NCBI RefSeq assembly: GCF_028372415.1
Contig: NC_092878.1
Coordinates: 27,076,903 to 27,140,902 of the forward strand
Direction: 5' to 3'
Length of the DNA stretch: 64,000 bases
Origin: Notamacropus eugenii
Lineage: Eukaryota > Chordata > Mammalia > Diprotodontia > Macropodidae
Every line of letters begins with the position of its first letter. Position 1 is the first letter of the stretch. The notes below the pieces were generated by a model that worked only from the letters and a program-made list of their open reading frames with translations, was not told the origin of the DNA and did no database searches. The translations under genes were made by a program, and so were the position numbers. Positions 44,231-54,740 of the stretch are shown one piece after another.

Positions 44231-45525
44231 CTATGACCCCATAATCCATATGACCAGCAATCTAGTTTCTTTAAGTATGGCTCCATGGGCATAAACCAGG
44301 AGTTAGGTACCCAGGTCAAGTATCTCCTCCCCAGACCTGGCAGCCTCCACCACAGGGCTGCATATCCTGCTTTATTACTAACGCTGATCTTCGAAGTTCC
44401 CAGCACAGTGCCTGGTACAAAATAGGCTATTGATATTATTGATTAATGATCGATTAAGTCAGTTATAGCATGCCAATACCACCAACACTGTCAAGAAAGG
44501 CAGCGATAACAAGATTGGGCACAGCTAAGAATGTCAAGGGGCTGACTACAGGGAAACCAAGGGAAGGTGGGGAATCCTGTAGAGAAGAGGAAAGGGAAGG
44601 GAGAGGGTAGACTAGGCTTCAGCTGACTGTACAAGGAAGTATACTTAGGAAGAGCACCTGCCAGTGTCCATGCTAAATATCCCCTTACCCTCCCTAGTCC
44701 CAACCATTACCTGCTAGTCTTTTCCCAGTAGTTCATTGTTACTTTCCCAGGGCTAGGTCAAAGAGCAAGGTACAATCACACAATATCCTCACTCTCCACC
44801 CTACCACAAGAAGCACTGGTTTGCAGTGAGGAATCAGAACTGGGGCCAAGACCATGAATTCACTAGGCAAGCCTAAGCTCCCATAATCCTCCAAAGGGTT
44901 AGTCTGGGTCATTCAGAGTTGCTGTGGATGGATGAGTGTGGAGCTGAAAGTCAACACACATAGACCAGTCATTTCTTTTCTTTGAGACTCAGTTTCCCCC
45001 TCCACACAATGGAGTCTTCAGAGATCAGGGCCCATGTTCTCTCCTCCTCTGCCCTGAAAATTCTTCCCAAGCTACTCCAATCTAGACTTCCTATTCATTG
45101 TTCCTTCACCAATGGCTGGTTTTCCCCTCTGGAGAGGGGGAGGCCTGCATCCAGCTAGAAAGCAGGGTCCATGCTGGAAAACCTGCCTGCTTCCCCTTGG
45201 CCTGGTGTCTAGCTGTGGGGGCATACAAACCCCAATTCCTCGCTCCTTGGGGTCTGTGGTTACCGTACTGATCTATCTCCTTCCCCAGAGATCGGAGCTC
45301 GATCGCCTGGGATGCCTGCTTCTAGATTGGCTCAGTTCCTGACCCTTGTCCTGGGCACTGGCCCCGCAGCCTTGTAAGCCCTGGGGCCCCTGTGTGAATG
45401 TGAGCTGGGAGTGGGGGAAGAGCAAAGGGGGGCGTACCAGCCCTAGCAGCCTGGATGTGGGTACAATGGGCCACGCCAGGGGCGGCTGTGTGTTGGGGGG
45501 AGGGAGTGGGGGGGACCGCCACCAC
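44231..45525. other. Intergenic DNA, mostly unique, no gene recognised
   Basis: Overlapping frames on both strands around 45112-45558 have no domains or exon-like borders. The DNA becomes steadily more GC-rich toward 45.5 kb. Confidence 0.4.
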
Positions 45526-45529
45526 CTGC

Positions 45530-45645
45530 TTTTCCTTGTTTTGTTTTCAGGGCACTAATTACTGTGCTGAGCCCCTAGCAGCCTAATGAGGCCGTTTGGA
45601 TTTCCTGTTGTTCAGGCTTCCAGAGACCCTTAAAGGGCCAGCACC
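45530..45645. promoter_or_regulatory. Conserved-looking noncoding block
   Basis: Repeat-free and balanced in composition, with homeobox-type TAATTACTG (about 45556) and ETS core ATTTCCTG (45600-45607), then 'GACCCTTAAAGGGCC' with a palindromic CCCTTAAAGGG (45627-45637). Enhancer identity is a guess. Confidence 0.25.
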
Positions 45646-45978
45646 ACACTAGGAGCATGGCCTAGGCGGGAAGTTGGGCCCATGGGGGTTAGGATGGGGG
45701 TGGTAGAAGACTGAGTTGAGTGATAGGTTAAGAATCAGTTTAGGGGAAAAGAGCTGGGTAGTGGGGTGGCTTTTCAAGTCTTAGATGGGGGACCGAGTGC
45801 TAAGCACTGATCTGGGCAAGGCACTGGTAGTTTCCTAACCCGATCCCCTGCAGCCTTGGTGCTCCTCGACCCATCTTGCCACCCTTCCCCCCCCACCTCC
45901 ACCCCACGCCTCATGCTCAGAAGTGCCCGATCCGGAAGCCAAAGTTGCAGAATGTTGCAATATGGCCAGGGCAGCTGC

Positions 45979-46007
45979 GGGGGGGGGGGGGGGGGGGGGG
46001 GGGGGGG
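45979..46007 (+). repeat. Poly(G) run of 29
   Basis: An uninterrupted G29 on the plus strand, followed by TGTCTCTGGGGAAGTG and a further run of ten G (46024-46033). It can form G-quadruplexes. Its true length is uncertain because such runs are hard to sequence. Confidence 0.85.
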
Positions 46008-46859
46008 TGTCTCTGGGGAAGTGGGGGGGGGGTTGTCTAGGGGCTGGGGAGGAAGGGCTGGTGATGTCATCAGTGCCCGGACTGTGAGAAAGACTACAGC
46101 TCCAAGCAGGAGGAAACGCCATGACGTCCCCCGGAAAATAAACACTTGTCTGAGTGGGCCCAGCACCCCTTCAGATGGGGGTGCAGGGCAGGGCAGGGTG
46201 TGCAAGTGGAAAGGTAGTGGGGAGCAGAGGACTTTTCCTCAGCAATGTACAGGTCCCAGGATGGTGCCCCGGGTTTGATCCTTGTAACTGAAGGCAAAAC
46301 TGGTCTGTATCTCTACCCCTGACCTGAGTCTTGTTGAAAACCCTTCCATGTATTTGGGAATGTGCCAACTATGGGCCCTTTCCAGTGTTACAGCTGACTC
46401 AGGTCTCAGTTTCTCCTTTTTGTAATGAGGAGCCAAGCACGTACCCTTCCGAAGAAGTGTGCTAGGAGACGTTCCTGTTTAAAGGAAGGGAAGCTGCTTC
46501 TGGCCTGAGCCACCCAAATAAACACATCACCAGTGGGCCTACCCTTCCATAACTAGTGCAGATCCCAAGAAATACATGGGTAGGGTAGTGGGTCTGACAA
46601 GGTGAGCTGCCAACTATGTGAATTCTAGAGTCTGCCTCCTCTTGCATTTCCTCATCAGATCAGGTAGATGCCTCAACGCTAATCCTCCCCTCCCATTGCC
46701 CATGCATGCCTGACACCCCTGTCCTGAAACGGCTGCCTCTAAGGCAGTCCTCCCGATTTGGGGGAGACCCTGGGTTAGCAGGAGGCTGAGAATGGAGCAC
46801 CCTCCCCCACCCTTGGCTGGGGGTGACGACATTGTTGTCCTTATGACAGGGCCTTCCTC

Positions 46860-47060
46860 CTAGTGTTCCGGCTCCTGTTAAATGGTGGGAATTGGGCTCC
46901 TGCTTGGGCCCCGCCGGACAAAGTGAGAGCCGTTCCCGAAGCCAGCTCAGAATGGACGGAATCCCCATTGTGTGCGGGCGGCCCCGCCATGGCCGGCCCC
47001 TCGCCTGCCCGCGCCCGGACATGCCAACAAATAGCTCATTGAGATGAGGGGAGGGAAGGG
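46860..47060. promoter_or_regulatory. Candidate distal DLL4 enhancer, CpG-rich with RBPJ- and SOX-type cores
   Basis: An isolated CpG-rich block about 15.7 kb upstream of the DLL4 TATA box. Cores seen: GTGGGAA (RBPJ-like, 46885-46891), GACAAAG (SOX-type, 46917-46923), CCATTGTG (SOX-type, reverse, 46965-46972) and 'GCCAACAAATAG' (about 47023). RBPJ plus SOX sites are the known combination in the arterial DLL4 enhancers of mouse. There is no repeat and no coding frame. Confidence 0.4.
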
Positions 47061-47295
47061 AGGGGGGGGTAGTAGAACAACAATGCCCCAAACCTGCCGG
47101 GCAGCCAGTAGGCCATGAGCTCAGCAGGGAGGAGGGGAGAAGGGAGAGAGAGAGTGAGCTGTCATGGAAGTCAGAGAACTATGACCTCAGTTTTGGGAGG
47201 GGCAGGTGGGGGCAGGCGGAAGAGCTGTGCTGACCTGAACTTGGCCCTTCTGGGTGATGCTGAGGGAGGTACCCAGAGATCTCTGGGACATTTCA

Positions 47296-47469
47296 CTCTC
47301 CCTCTCCCTCTCCCTCCCTCTCCCTCCCTCTCTCTCCCTCTCCCTCTCCCTCCCTCTCCCTCCCTCTCTCTCTCCCTCTCCCTCTCCCTCTCTCTCCCTC
47401 CCTCTCCCTCTCCCTCCCTCTCCCTCCCTCCCTCTCCCTCTCCCTCTCCCTCTCCTTCTCTCTCCCTCT

Positions 47470-47513
<44 letters not shown>
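47296..47513. repeat. (CTCTCC/CCCTCT)n polypyrimidine repeat
   Basis: About 218 bases of pure C/T in TCCCTC and TCTCCC units, ending in a pure (TC)n run. Serine/leucine/proline-only open frames here are artefacts. Confidence 0.95.
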
Positions 47514-47516
<3 letters not shown>

Positions 47517-47814
47517 CCTCCCCTATACCAGCTGGATTGTTCTACATTCCTCCTATGCTCAGGTTGTCTCCACCCAGCGACCCTTGTTGGGCTAGATCAG
47601 GGTTGGCTGCCAGTCTCTGGACAAAGTCAGAGCTGACTGGAGCCTGGTGCATGTGGCCAGGGAGGGCAGGGCCCAGGGGGAGAGAGCCTTTCTCAAACCC
47701 ACATTTCTCTTCTTCATTCATTCTGTCACAACATGACAGAATTCTTTTAGGAATCAGTCTTGTACAGCCCTGATCCGTCATCAGATTCGGGTCCAGGAGC
47801 GTAATCAAGGAGAA

Positions 47815-47990
47815 GAGGAATTGAAAGTTAGGAGACCTGGATTCTGGTTCTAGTTCTAGTTTGGCCACTAATTAGCTGTGTGACCTTGGGCAAGTCGCTG
47901 GTCCTTTCTGGTAAAATTTGTAAAATGTGGGGTTTGGAAGAAATGGCTTGTAAGATTCTTTCCAAATCTAAATCTATGACTTTTTCTCTC
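47815..47990 (+). repeat. MIR-type SINE
   Basis: 'AGGAGACCTGGATTCTGG', 'TTAGCTGTGTGACCTTGGG', 'CAAGTCGCTGGTCC' and 'TCCAAATCTAAATCTATG'. Confidence 0.7.
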
Positions 47991-48192
47991 TGGTGCTCAG
48001 TCTACTCATTACAAAGGAGGTGACTAGAACATAACTGGGAGGGCCCTTGTACAAAGTGTCCCAAAAGTCTTAATCCAGTTTTCAGCTTTTCAAGTTTAAA
48101 ATTGCTAAGACTTTTGAGAACTCCTCTGTATAGTTATAGTGATTAAGAAAGAGCTGAGAAAAATGATCCTTTCTAAGGATGTGGAATATGTT

Positions 48193-48219
48193 GTGTGTGT
48201 GTCTGTGTGTGTGTACGTG

Positions 48220-48255
<36 letters not shown>

Positions 48256-48270
48256 AAAGAAGAGAGAGAG
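48193..48270. repeat. (GT)n-(GA)n microsatellite
   Basis: GT repeats with short interruptions (48193-48234) pass into GA repeats (48235-48270). Confidence 0.9.
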
Positions 48271-48339
48271 AACTGTGTGTTCCTCAGGCATAAAATAGGT
48301 ATAATAATTAATATCTATTGCACTTACCTTAGGGCAGGA

Positions 48340-48555
48340 CCTGGATTCAGGAAGACCTGAATTCAAAGTCAGCTTGGAACACTTACTAGTTGTATGACCC
48401 TGGGCAAATCACTCCACCCTGTTTGCCTCAGTCTCCTCATCTGTAAAATGAGCTGGGGAAGAAAATGGCAAACCACTCTATTATCTTTGCCAAGAAAACC
48501 CCAAATGGGGTCATGGAGAGTTGGACACAACTGTAGTGCTTGAAGAAACAACAAA
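48340..48555 (+). repeat. MAR1-type marsupial SINE
   Basis: 'AGGAAGACCTGAATTCAAAG', 'ACCCTGGGCAAATCACTC', 'CTCATCTGTAAAATGAGC', 'AAGAAAACCCCAAATGGGG' and 'GAGAGTTGGACACAACTG'. Nearly complete. Confidence 0.85.
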
Positions 48556-49099
48556 AGCATTTACCTCCTCCAGTTCTGAAGATTAAATGAAATAATGTTT
48601 GTCGAATGATTCGAAAACCTTAAAAAAAATCAGATAGTCTCCTCTTCAGCAACCCAGGTCAGATCTGCCTCCGAGGACTGGACCAGAACTTGGGCAGTGT
48701 AAGGGGAGGTCAGCATGAAGGATTCTGGGCTCCCAAGTCCCAGGTTTACTAATTCTCAGGACTCTGGAAGGAGGGGAAGGAAGAAAGGTGATTCAAGCTA
48801 TCAGAAAATACTTCGGAGTTGCTCCCACTCTTGCTCCAAGCCAGCCTCACAGAGGTCCAGACTGTAAAGAGTGGAGAGGCCCTGGGGAAGCCCTCCTACT
48901 ATTCTTGACTATGCACTTGGTGGGAGAGCTGTCAGGGAAATGGAGGGAGAAGCAGGATGAAGGGGCGGGGCGAGGGGAGCTGGACCGTAGAGATTCCAGA
49001 AGTCTCTGCCCTAGAGGTGATCCTCTGGGAGGTGACATCCATCATATATCATAGGGACAGGATATAGACATGAAGATTACACTCACGAACATAATCAAA

Positions 49100-49270
49100 T
49101 GCCCTAAAAGAATACTGGTTTCAGAATCAGAGGCTCCAAGTTCAAATCTCAGCTCTGTACCTGTGTGGCTTAAAGCAAATCACTTTATCTCTCTGGTCCT
49201 CAGTTTCTTCATCTGTGAAATGAGGGGGTGGGATTAAATGGACCTCTGAGATCTTTTCTAGCGCTAAATG
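49100..49270 (+). repeat. MIR-type SINE
   Basis: 'AGTTCAAATCTCAGCTCTG', 'CTCAGTTTCTTCATCTGTG' and 'TCTGAGATCTTTTCTAGCGC'. Confidence 0.65.
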
Positions 49271-49514
49271 AGATCTTCTGTGACACCACTCCCACTCAAA
49301 CCCAGAAATATGCCTTCCTGAGTCCAGCCTCTCCATCCTCCGATCCATCTTGCATACCACTGCTGGCTAGTTTTCCTGAAACAGATGCAGGGGAGGCAAA
49401 TATGATCTCAGGCAAGGCAACAATAAAAATAGACATAGTTAAGAGATAAGCAAGGAAACTACATAATGCTTAAAGGCACCATAGATAATGCAACAATGGC
49501 AATACTAAATATAT

Positions 49515-49575
49515 AAAAATATATGTGTGTATGTGTACATATATGTGTGTGTATATATTTATACACACGTACACT
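49515..49575. repeat. (AT/GT)n low-complexity tract
   Basis: Alternating ATATGTGTGTATGTG-type sequence, about 60 bases. Confidence 0.85.
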
Positions 49576-49639
49576 AAATGGCATAACAGTCAAATTCTTA
49601 AAGGAAGAAAATAATTGGAAAAGGCTGTTAATTTTATTA

Positions 49640-50665
49640 GCAACTATCCTATCTTGTCACGTTCTCATTTGGATCTTTACCCCTGCCCCTCCATCCCTTA
49701 ACCTCCTTCCCATCATGCTCCTTTTCATTCCTCCTCTACTCAAGAAGCTACAGTGGCGCCCTATTGTCCGCTTAACCAAATCCAGAGTCCTCTGCTTAGC
49801 ATCAAAGTTCTTCATCATTTGGACCCATTCTGTCTGTCTAACCTTATTTTCCATGATTCATGAGTGTTAATAGCAGTTGTTTCATTCTGACCAGAAACTC
49901 TGGTCAAACCTCTCGGACTGATTCTTTTGGGAAGGCAAACTAGATCATTTTTTACCTTGATTCTTACCTAGCTTGAATGGGTGTTGCCTCAGACAAACTG
50001 AGACCTGGGAAAGACCTTAATTTAAAAATTTAAAAAGTCAGGGTCTCCCACTGCAGCCAGGGCATTCACCAATTATCTTGATCTATTGGACCTTGTCATT
50101 GGACTCTGATGACTCTGGAGGAGAGAGTGAAGCTGATGACTGCGCAGCTCGGCCTCATTTAAATCCAATTCACTTGCAAGTCAAGACATCACCCTCCTGA
50201 TAGCACTGGTCCTCTTCAAGAACAAACAAAAATGACTCCCTGCTACTCATCCCTTGTTCTAGCTGGGCCTGTCTCTTCATCATTCAAGTACATGCCACAT
50301 ACATTTTTGCTTCCTATCCTTTGCTCATGATGTCTCCCAAAGTCTGACCAGGCATACCCTCCCATCTCCGAGTCTCTACCAATACTTCATACCAATACTT
50401 CAAGGCCCAGCTTCAACTCTACTTCTTCCAAACCTTCTCTGATAATTCTGACCTACAAGGATCCCTCCCTTCTCAGAAATCCTAGTGCACATCACAGTCT
50501 TGTAGCATACAGTTAGTAGCTCACCATTCTCTGACTGCATCATGTCTTATCTCCCTAACCAAAGTATAAGCTTATCGAGCGTAGGACCCACAGCCAATTT
50601 TTTTTATCCCCTTACAATGCCAGATACATAGCAGGTTTTCAGTCAGTAAGTCTTGGTTGACATTG
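49640..50665 (+). mobile_element. L2 LINE 3' end split by an RTE-tail SINE
   Basis: The left piece (49640-49870) has 'CAAGAAGCTACAGTGGCGCC' and 'GTTCTTCATCATTTGGACC'. The right piece (50241-50665) has 'CATTCAAGTACATGCCAC', 'CAAGGCCCAGCTTCAAC' and 'CATAGCAGGTTTTCAGTCAG'. Between them the RTE-type tail occupies about 50090-50240 ('GAGAGAGTGAAGCTGATGAC', 'CACTTGCAAGTCAAGAC'). Confidence 0.6.
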
Positions 50666-50756
50666 AAATACTCTACTTGCCACATTTATGCAAACACATT
50701 GCGCATTAATGAAACACAGAAATATTTCTAAAACATCTAGAGGCCACTCTGTGAGG

Positions 50757-51350
50757 TGACACAGTGGATAAAACCCTGGGCCTGGAGTCAGGAAATTGTT
50801 CAGTCATTTCAGTCATGTTGACTCTTCTTACGCCATTTTGGGTTTTCTAGGCAAAGATACTGGAGTGGTTTGCCATTTCCTTTTCCAGGTCATTTTTTTT
50901 ACAGAAAAGGAACTGAGGCAATCAGGGTTAAATTACTTGCCTGGAGTTGTGTTTGTCCTTCTTTCTTGAAGAGAACCATAACAGGTGACCTTGCACAGCC
51001 CTCCCTCACTCAAATCAAAGTCAACGGCAAGGCATGTCATCATCTTGATGTCATGGTCCTCTTCGAGAACAAAGGACAAACATAGCAACACCTTGCCTAG
51101 AGTTACAGTTAGTGTCTGAGGTTAGATTTGAACTCAGGAAGATGAATCTGTGACTTCAGTTCCAGCAACTGGATTTCAAATCCAGCCTCAGGCACTCACT
51201 AGTTATGTGACTGGGTACAAGTCACTTAACCTCTGTTTGCCTCAGTTACCTAATCTGTAAAATAAGGATAATAACAGCAGTTACCTCCCAGGATTCTTGT
51301 GAGGATTATTTGTAAAACACTTGGTACAGTGCCTGGCACAAGCTTTAATA
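50757..51350 (+). repeat. Triple-nested SINE cluster
   Basis: An outer plus-strand SINE starts at 50757 ('GACACAGTGGATAAAACCC') and resumes at about 51166-51350 ('GGATTTCAAATCCAGCC', 'GGCACTCACTAGTTATGTG'). Inside it is an antisense MAR1-type SINE (about 50800-50948 and 51092-51165). Inside that is an RTE-tail SINE fragment (about 50949-51091). The innermost insertion is flanked by CTTGCCTGGAGTT (50936-50948) and CTTGCCTAGAGTT (51092-51104), a 13-bp target duplication with one change. Confidence 0.75.
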
Positions 51351-51355
51351 GAGGC

Positions 51356-51665
51356 GTATCTTCTTCCTTCCTTTTCCTTCATTCCTCCCTTATCTCCTCC
51401 CTTTTCTCCTTCCTTTCATTCTCTCCTCCCTTGCTCCCTTCTTTCTTCCCTTCCCCTTTTCTCTTTTCCTTCCTTTTTTCTTCACTCTTCCTCCTTTCCT
51501 TACTCCCTTCCTTCTCTCCTCCCTCCCTTCCTCCTTCCCTTCTTCTTTTCTCCTTTCCTTTTCCCTTCTCTCTTTCTCCTTTCCTCCTTCTCTTCTTTTC
51601 TCCTTTCCTTTTTCCTTCTGTCCCTCTCTCCCTTCCCTTTTCCTTCCTTCCTTCTTTTTTCCCAG
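51356..51665. repeat. CTTCC-rich polypyrimidine tract
   Basis: About 310 bases are almost entirely C/T with CCTTCC, TCCTTT and TTCTCC units. It immediately follows the outer SINE and probably grew from its tail region. Confidence 0.9.
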
Positions 51666-51779
51666 ATCCAATCTACATTTCTTTCCCATTTATTGAGGTA
51701 AATCCCATGGTAGCTTGAAGAATGAGGATGGAGCCAGGTCAGGATCTAGAGCTGAGATAAGCAACAGGGAAGTCTCCCT

Positions 51780-52420
51780 AAAACCATGTCAATTCCCTGC
51801 TCCCAAGCTAGTGGCTCCCTGTCATCTCTAGCATTGGATACAAATGACTTTGGCGTTTTAAACCCTGCTCAATCTTGCTCTTTCCAGTCTTGTTATCCCC
51901 TTTCATGCCCTCTAGAGTCTAGGCAAACTGGTCTTTTTCCCTTTCCCATGTGATATTCCATTTCTCATTTCTGCACCCGTCCATCTCCCATGCCTGAAGC
52001 ACTGGCCTTCTTTACTCCCATCTCTTAGCCTCCCTAGTTTCCATCAAGTTCCACCTCCTACAAGAAGAAGTCTTTCCTGATTTCCTTCCCTTTCCTCTCC
52101 TCTCCCCAACTGTTTTATTTTGTTGTTGTTTTGGAAGAAATCTGGGTTAAATGATTTGCCCAGGGTCAAACAGCTAGTAAGTGTCGGGGGCAGGATTCAA
52201 ACTCAGGTCTTCCTGACTCTAGGTCCAGTGCTTTATCCACTAGACTACCTATTTATTTTGTACATATCTATATATCTACACATTGTCTCTTCCTATAAAA
52301 TATAAACTCCTTGAGGGTAACAATGATTTCATTTGTGTCTTTGTAACCCTAGGATCTGACCTACTAGTATTGTATCTGATACATAGTAAGCACTTAATAA
52401 ATGCATATTGATTTATTAAT
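51780..52420 (+). mobile_element. L2 LINE 3' end split by an antisense SINE
   Basis: L2 pieces at 51780-52130 ('GGCAAACTGGTCTTTTTCC', 'ATGCCTGAAGCACTGGCC', 'AGAAGTCTTTCCTGATTTCC') and 52253-52420 ('TATAAACTCCTTGAGGG', 'TACATAGTAAGCACTTAATA'). The insert at 52131-52252 is an antisense MIR/MAR1-type SINE ('GATTTGCCCAGGGTCAAAC', 'GTGCTTTATCCACTAGACTA'). Confidence 0.7.
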
Positions 52421-52521
52421 AATTTTGAGTTAGGAAAAATCCACTCAGTTGTGCCACGAATACCATGCAAGTCTTACTTTTGGAGGGCAAGAGGGAGCAT
52501 AAAATGAGTGGGTATCTCACC

Positions 52522-52589
52522 GCTACACGAAAGGTAGAAAGTAAGAGCTATGACTCAAGTCAGAAGAGTCACAAATGACAATATAAAGG
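52522..52589 (+). repeat. 68-bp direct duplication, copy 1
   Basis: Starts GCTACACGAAAGGTAGAAAG and ends ATGACAATATAAAGG. Sixty-five of 68 bases match copy 2 at 53993-54060. It is not part of any repeat I recognise. Confidence 0.85.
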
Positions 52590-52834
52590 TGATCTAAGGG
52601 GGTCTTTCTGACATGTTTAGTATTAAGAGCCCAGATTGTAAAGGAAAAGAGAATTCAGGGAGGCCCTTTCTGTCCTTGCTCTAGTGAACAAATGGCTGAG
52701 TAGTCCAGTATTATTTTCTATACCTGGAGGTTGAGGGCAGAGGGGTATGGAGTGGTCAGGACTCAGACTCACTAAATCCTCAAACCCAATGACTTCCAGG
52801 CCCAGAGAGCTCATCTAGAGCCCTAGTCTAGGAT

Positions 52835-53090
52835 AGTAACATAAAGGACATGGCATCTGGAATCAGAAAAAAATGGATTCGAACCCTGGCTCTAACCAGT
52901 CAGTTAACAAAGCCACTGTGCCTAGTTGTGTGACCTTGGATAAGTCACCTAAGTCTCCAAATCTGCAAACTAGAAATAAAAATACCTTCCTTGTTGATCT
53001 CATCAGGTTGTTGTAAAGATCAGATGAGATAATATGCAAAACGCTTGATAAACTGGAAAGCAGTTATTACTGCTATTACTATTATTTCCT
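52835..53090 (+). repeat. MIR-type SINE
   Basis: 'TGGATTCGAACCCTGGC', 'CTAGTTGTGTGACCTTGG', 'TTGTAAAGATCAGATGAG' and 'CAAAACGCTTGATAAAC'. Confidence 0.65.
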
Positions 53091-53992
53091 TATTCTGAAA
53101 TGTCTTACTTGAAGAGACCCACACCATGTCAACACTTCCATTGACTTCAACAGTGGAGAGGAAATATACCACTTTTCCCTAACTTCTCTCTATTGTGGAA
53201 GAGATTCCTGGAGTCCTTTGCTCCCACATATCAAATGGCAAATGAATTGATTTGCAGGAGAGAAATTTGCAATTCCTATCATCCAATGGAGTTCAATTCA
53301 GATTAACATATATGTTACTTGGGATAGACACATTCTGTTACAGGAAGTTCTTTCTCAAATCTAACCTAAATCCTTCCTGCCCTCATCAAAGTCTATTTCC
53401 TTCTATTCTGAATTAGGTAGGCAACATCTGGCCACCATCCTCTCCTTAGGATAACCCTTCACATACTTGAATACTGTTTTTAAATGGTCTTTTGTTCTCC
53501 AGGCAGGCAAGGATCCATCCCCCATTCTTTCAGCTTTCTACCTACGTTCCATTTTCCCAAATCTTCATCATTTCATTGCTTTCCTTTCCAGGTATCCATC
53601 ATTGTAGGAAAGCATTAAATGCCTTGAACTTTCTAGCTTAGAGTGGACACTGAGGGAGGCTGGCTAAGACAGACCAGGTTGGAGGAGTAGAGAAGGACTG
53701 ATTCATCTCTCCACTGGGGAAGGTGCCAGTTATAACAGCAACGGAGGCAGGGAGTAGGAGAGGTCCCCTTTCCTTGATTCTTGCTTGTTTCAAGTCTGAC
53801 AGAACTTGAGATCAGACACTGGCGGTAAGGAGGATTAGGAGAAGTTAGGGTCTTTCCCTGAGGTCAGGTTCAGAGGTGGTATATTCAATAGCAAAAAAGT
53901 CAAGGGTGGCAGCAGCTTGGGAAGCCCTCCAGACTTGGCAGAGAGGATGGAATGAAGGCCAGAATGAGGGACTGAAGAGTTTTCAGCCTAGG
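53091..53992. other. Intergenic DNA, nothing recognised
   Basis: No gene or named repeat. It lies between the two copies of the 68-bp duplication. Confidence 0.4.
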
Positions 53993-54060
53993 GCTACACG
54001 AAAGGTAGAAAATAAGAGCTATGACTCCAGTCAGAAGAGTCACAAATGACAATATAGAGG
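53993..54060 (+). repeat. 68-bp direct duplication, copy 2
   Basis: Same orientation as copy 1, start-to-start distance 1,471 bp, three mismatches. The sequence on either side of the two copies is unrelated, so the duplicated unit has sharp borders. Confidence 0.85.
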
Positions 54061-54192
54061 AGAGACTAAATGAAGGATTCCAGAGAAAGGCCATTAGAAA
54101 AACCTGGGGCCCAGCAGAATGTCAGAGAGGGAGGGCTTAGAGCCTGAAGATTAAATTTAAGGACCCTGTGTACAATCTTGAAAAATGACCCC

Positions 54193-54374
54193 TGGGACAG
54201 TTAGGTGGTGCAGTGAGTAGAGCCCTGAAAGCAGGAGGACCTGAGTTCAAAACTGTCCTCAGACACTGACTAGCTGTGTGACCCTGGGAAAGTCACTTAA
54301 CCCCAATAACTGAAAGGAAGGAAGGAATAGAGAAAGGAAGGAAGGAAAGAAAGAAAGGAAGGAAGAAAGGAAGA
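54193..54374 (+). repeat. WALLSI-type SINE with (GGAA)n tail
   Basis: 'GGGACAGTTAGGTGGTGC' and 'ACCTGAGTTCAAAACTGTCC', then 'CTAGCTGTGTGACCCTGGG' and 'AGTCACTTAACCCCAATAAC', then a GGAA/GAAA repeat (54313-54374). It is probably one of the younger SINEs here. Confidence 0.85.
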
Positions 54375-54549
54375 GAAAAATGGCCTCCTTCCAATATGGG
54401 ACTTTATTGTTTGGCTTAAACTTATTTGTTATAAGAGTTTTGTTTTTTCTTTTTTTAAGGGGGGGGCAGTAGAAGGAAATAAAAGTAAATCCTTGTTAAT
54501 TGGAAAAAAATAATTTAAAAAAAAGAGAAAAGTGGTTTCCTTGAGAGGC

Positions 54550-54740
54550 AATATAACAAAATGAAAAGAGTACTGGGCTCTGGTCAGGAAACCTGGGCTC
54601 TGATCCTATCTTTGCTACAAACTAGCCGTGAGCCCTTGGGAAAATCACTTCACTTTTGGGGCTTCTGTTTCTTCACTTGTAAAATGACCTAGCTGGCCTA
54701 GCTGAACTCTAACGTGCCTTCCAAATCTAAAATTCTATAC
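54550..54740 (+). repeat. MIR-type SINE
   Basis: 'AACCTGGGCTCTGATCC', 'GGGAAAATCACTTCAC', 'TTCTTCACTTGTAAAATGACC' in spaced form and 'CCAAATCTAAAATTCTAT'. Confidence 0.6.

Noticed and set aside
45774-46205. 143-codon minus-strand frame with a poly-Pro stretch
   Set aside because: The Pro run is the reverse complement of the G29 homopolymer; nothing else supports a gene.
47115-47636. 173-codon frame of Ser-Leu-Pro repeats
   Set aside because: It is only the translation of the CT microsatellite.
51299-51718. 139-codon Phe/Leu/Ser/Pro frame that looks membrane-like
   Set aside because: It is the CTTCC polypyrimidine tract read as codons. The hydrophobic look is a composition effect.
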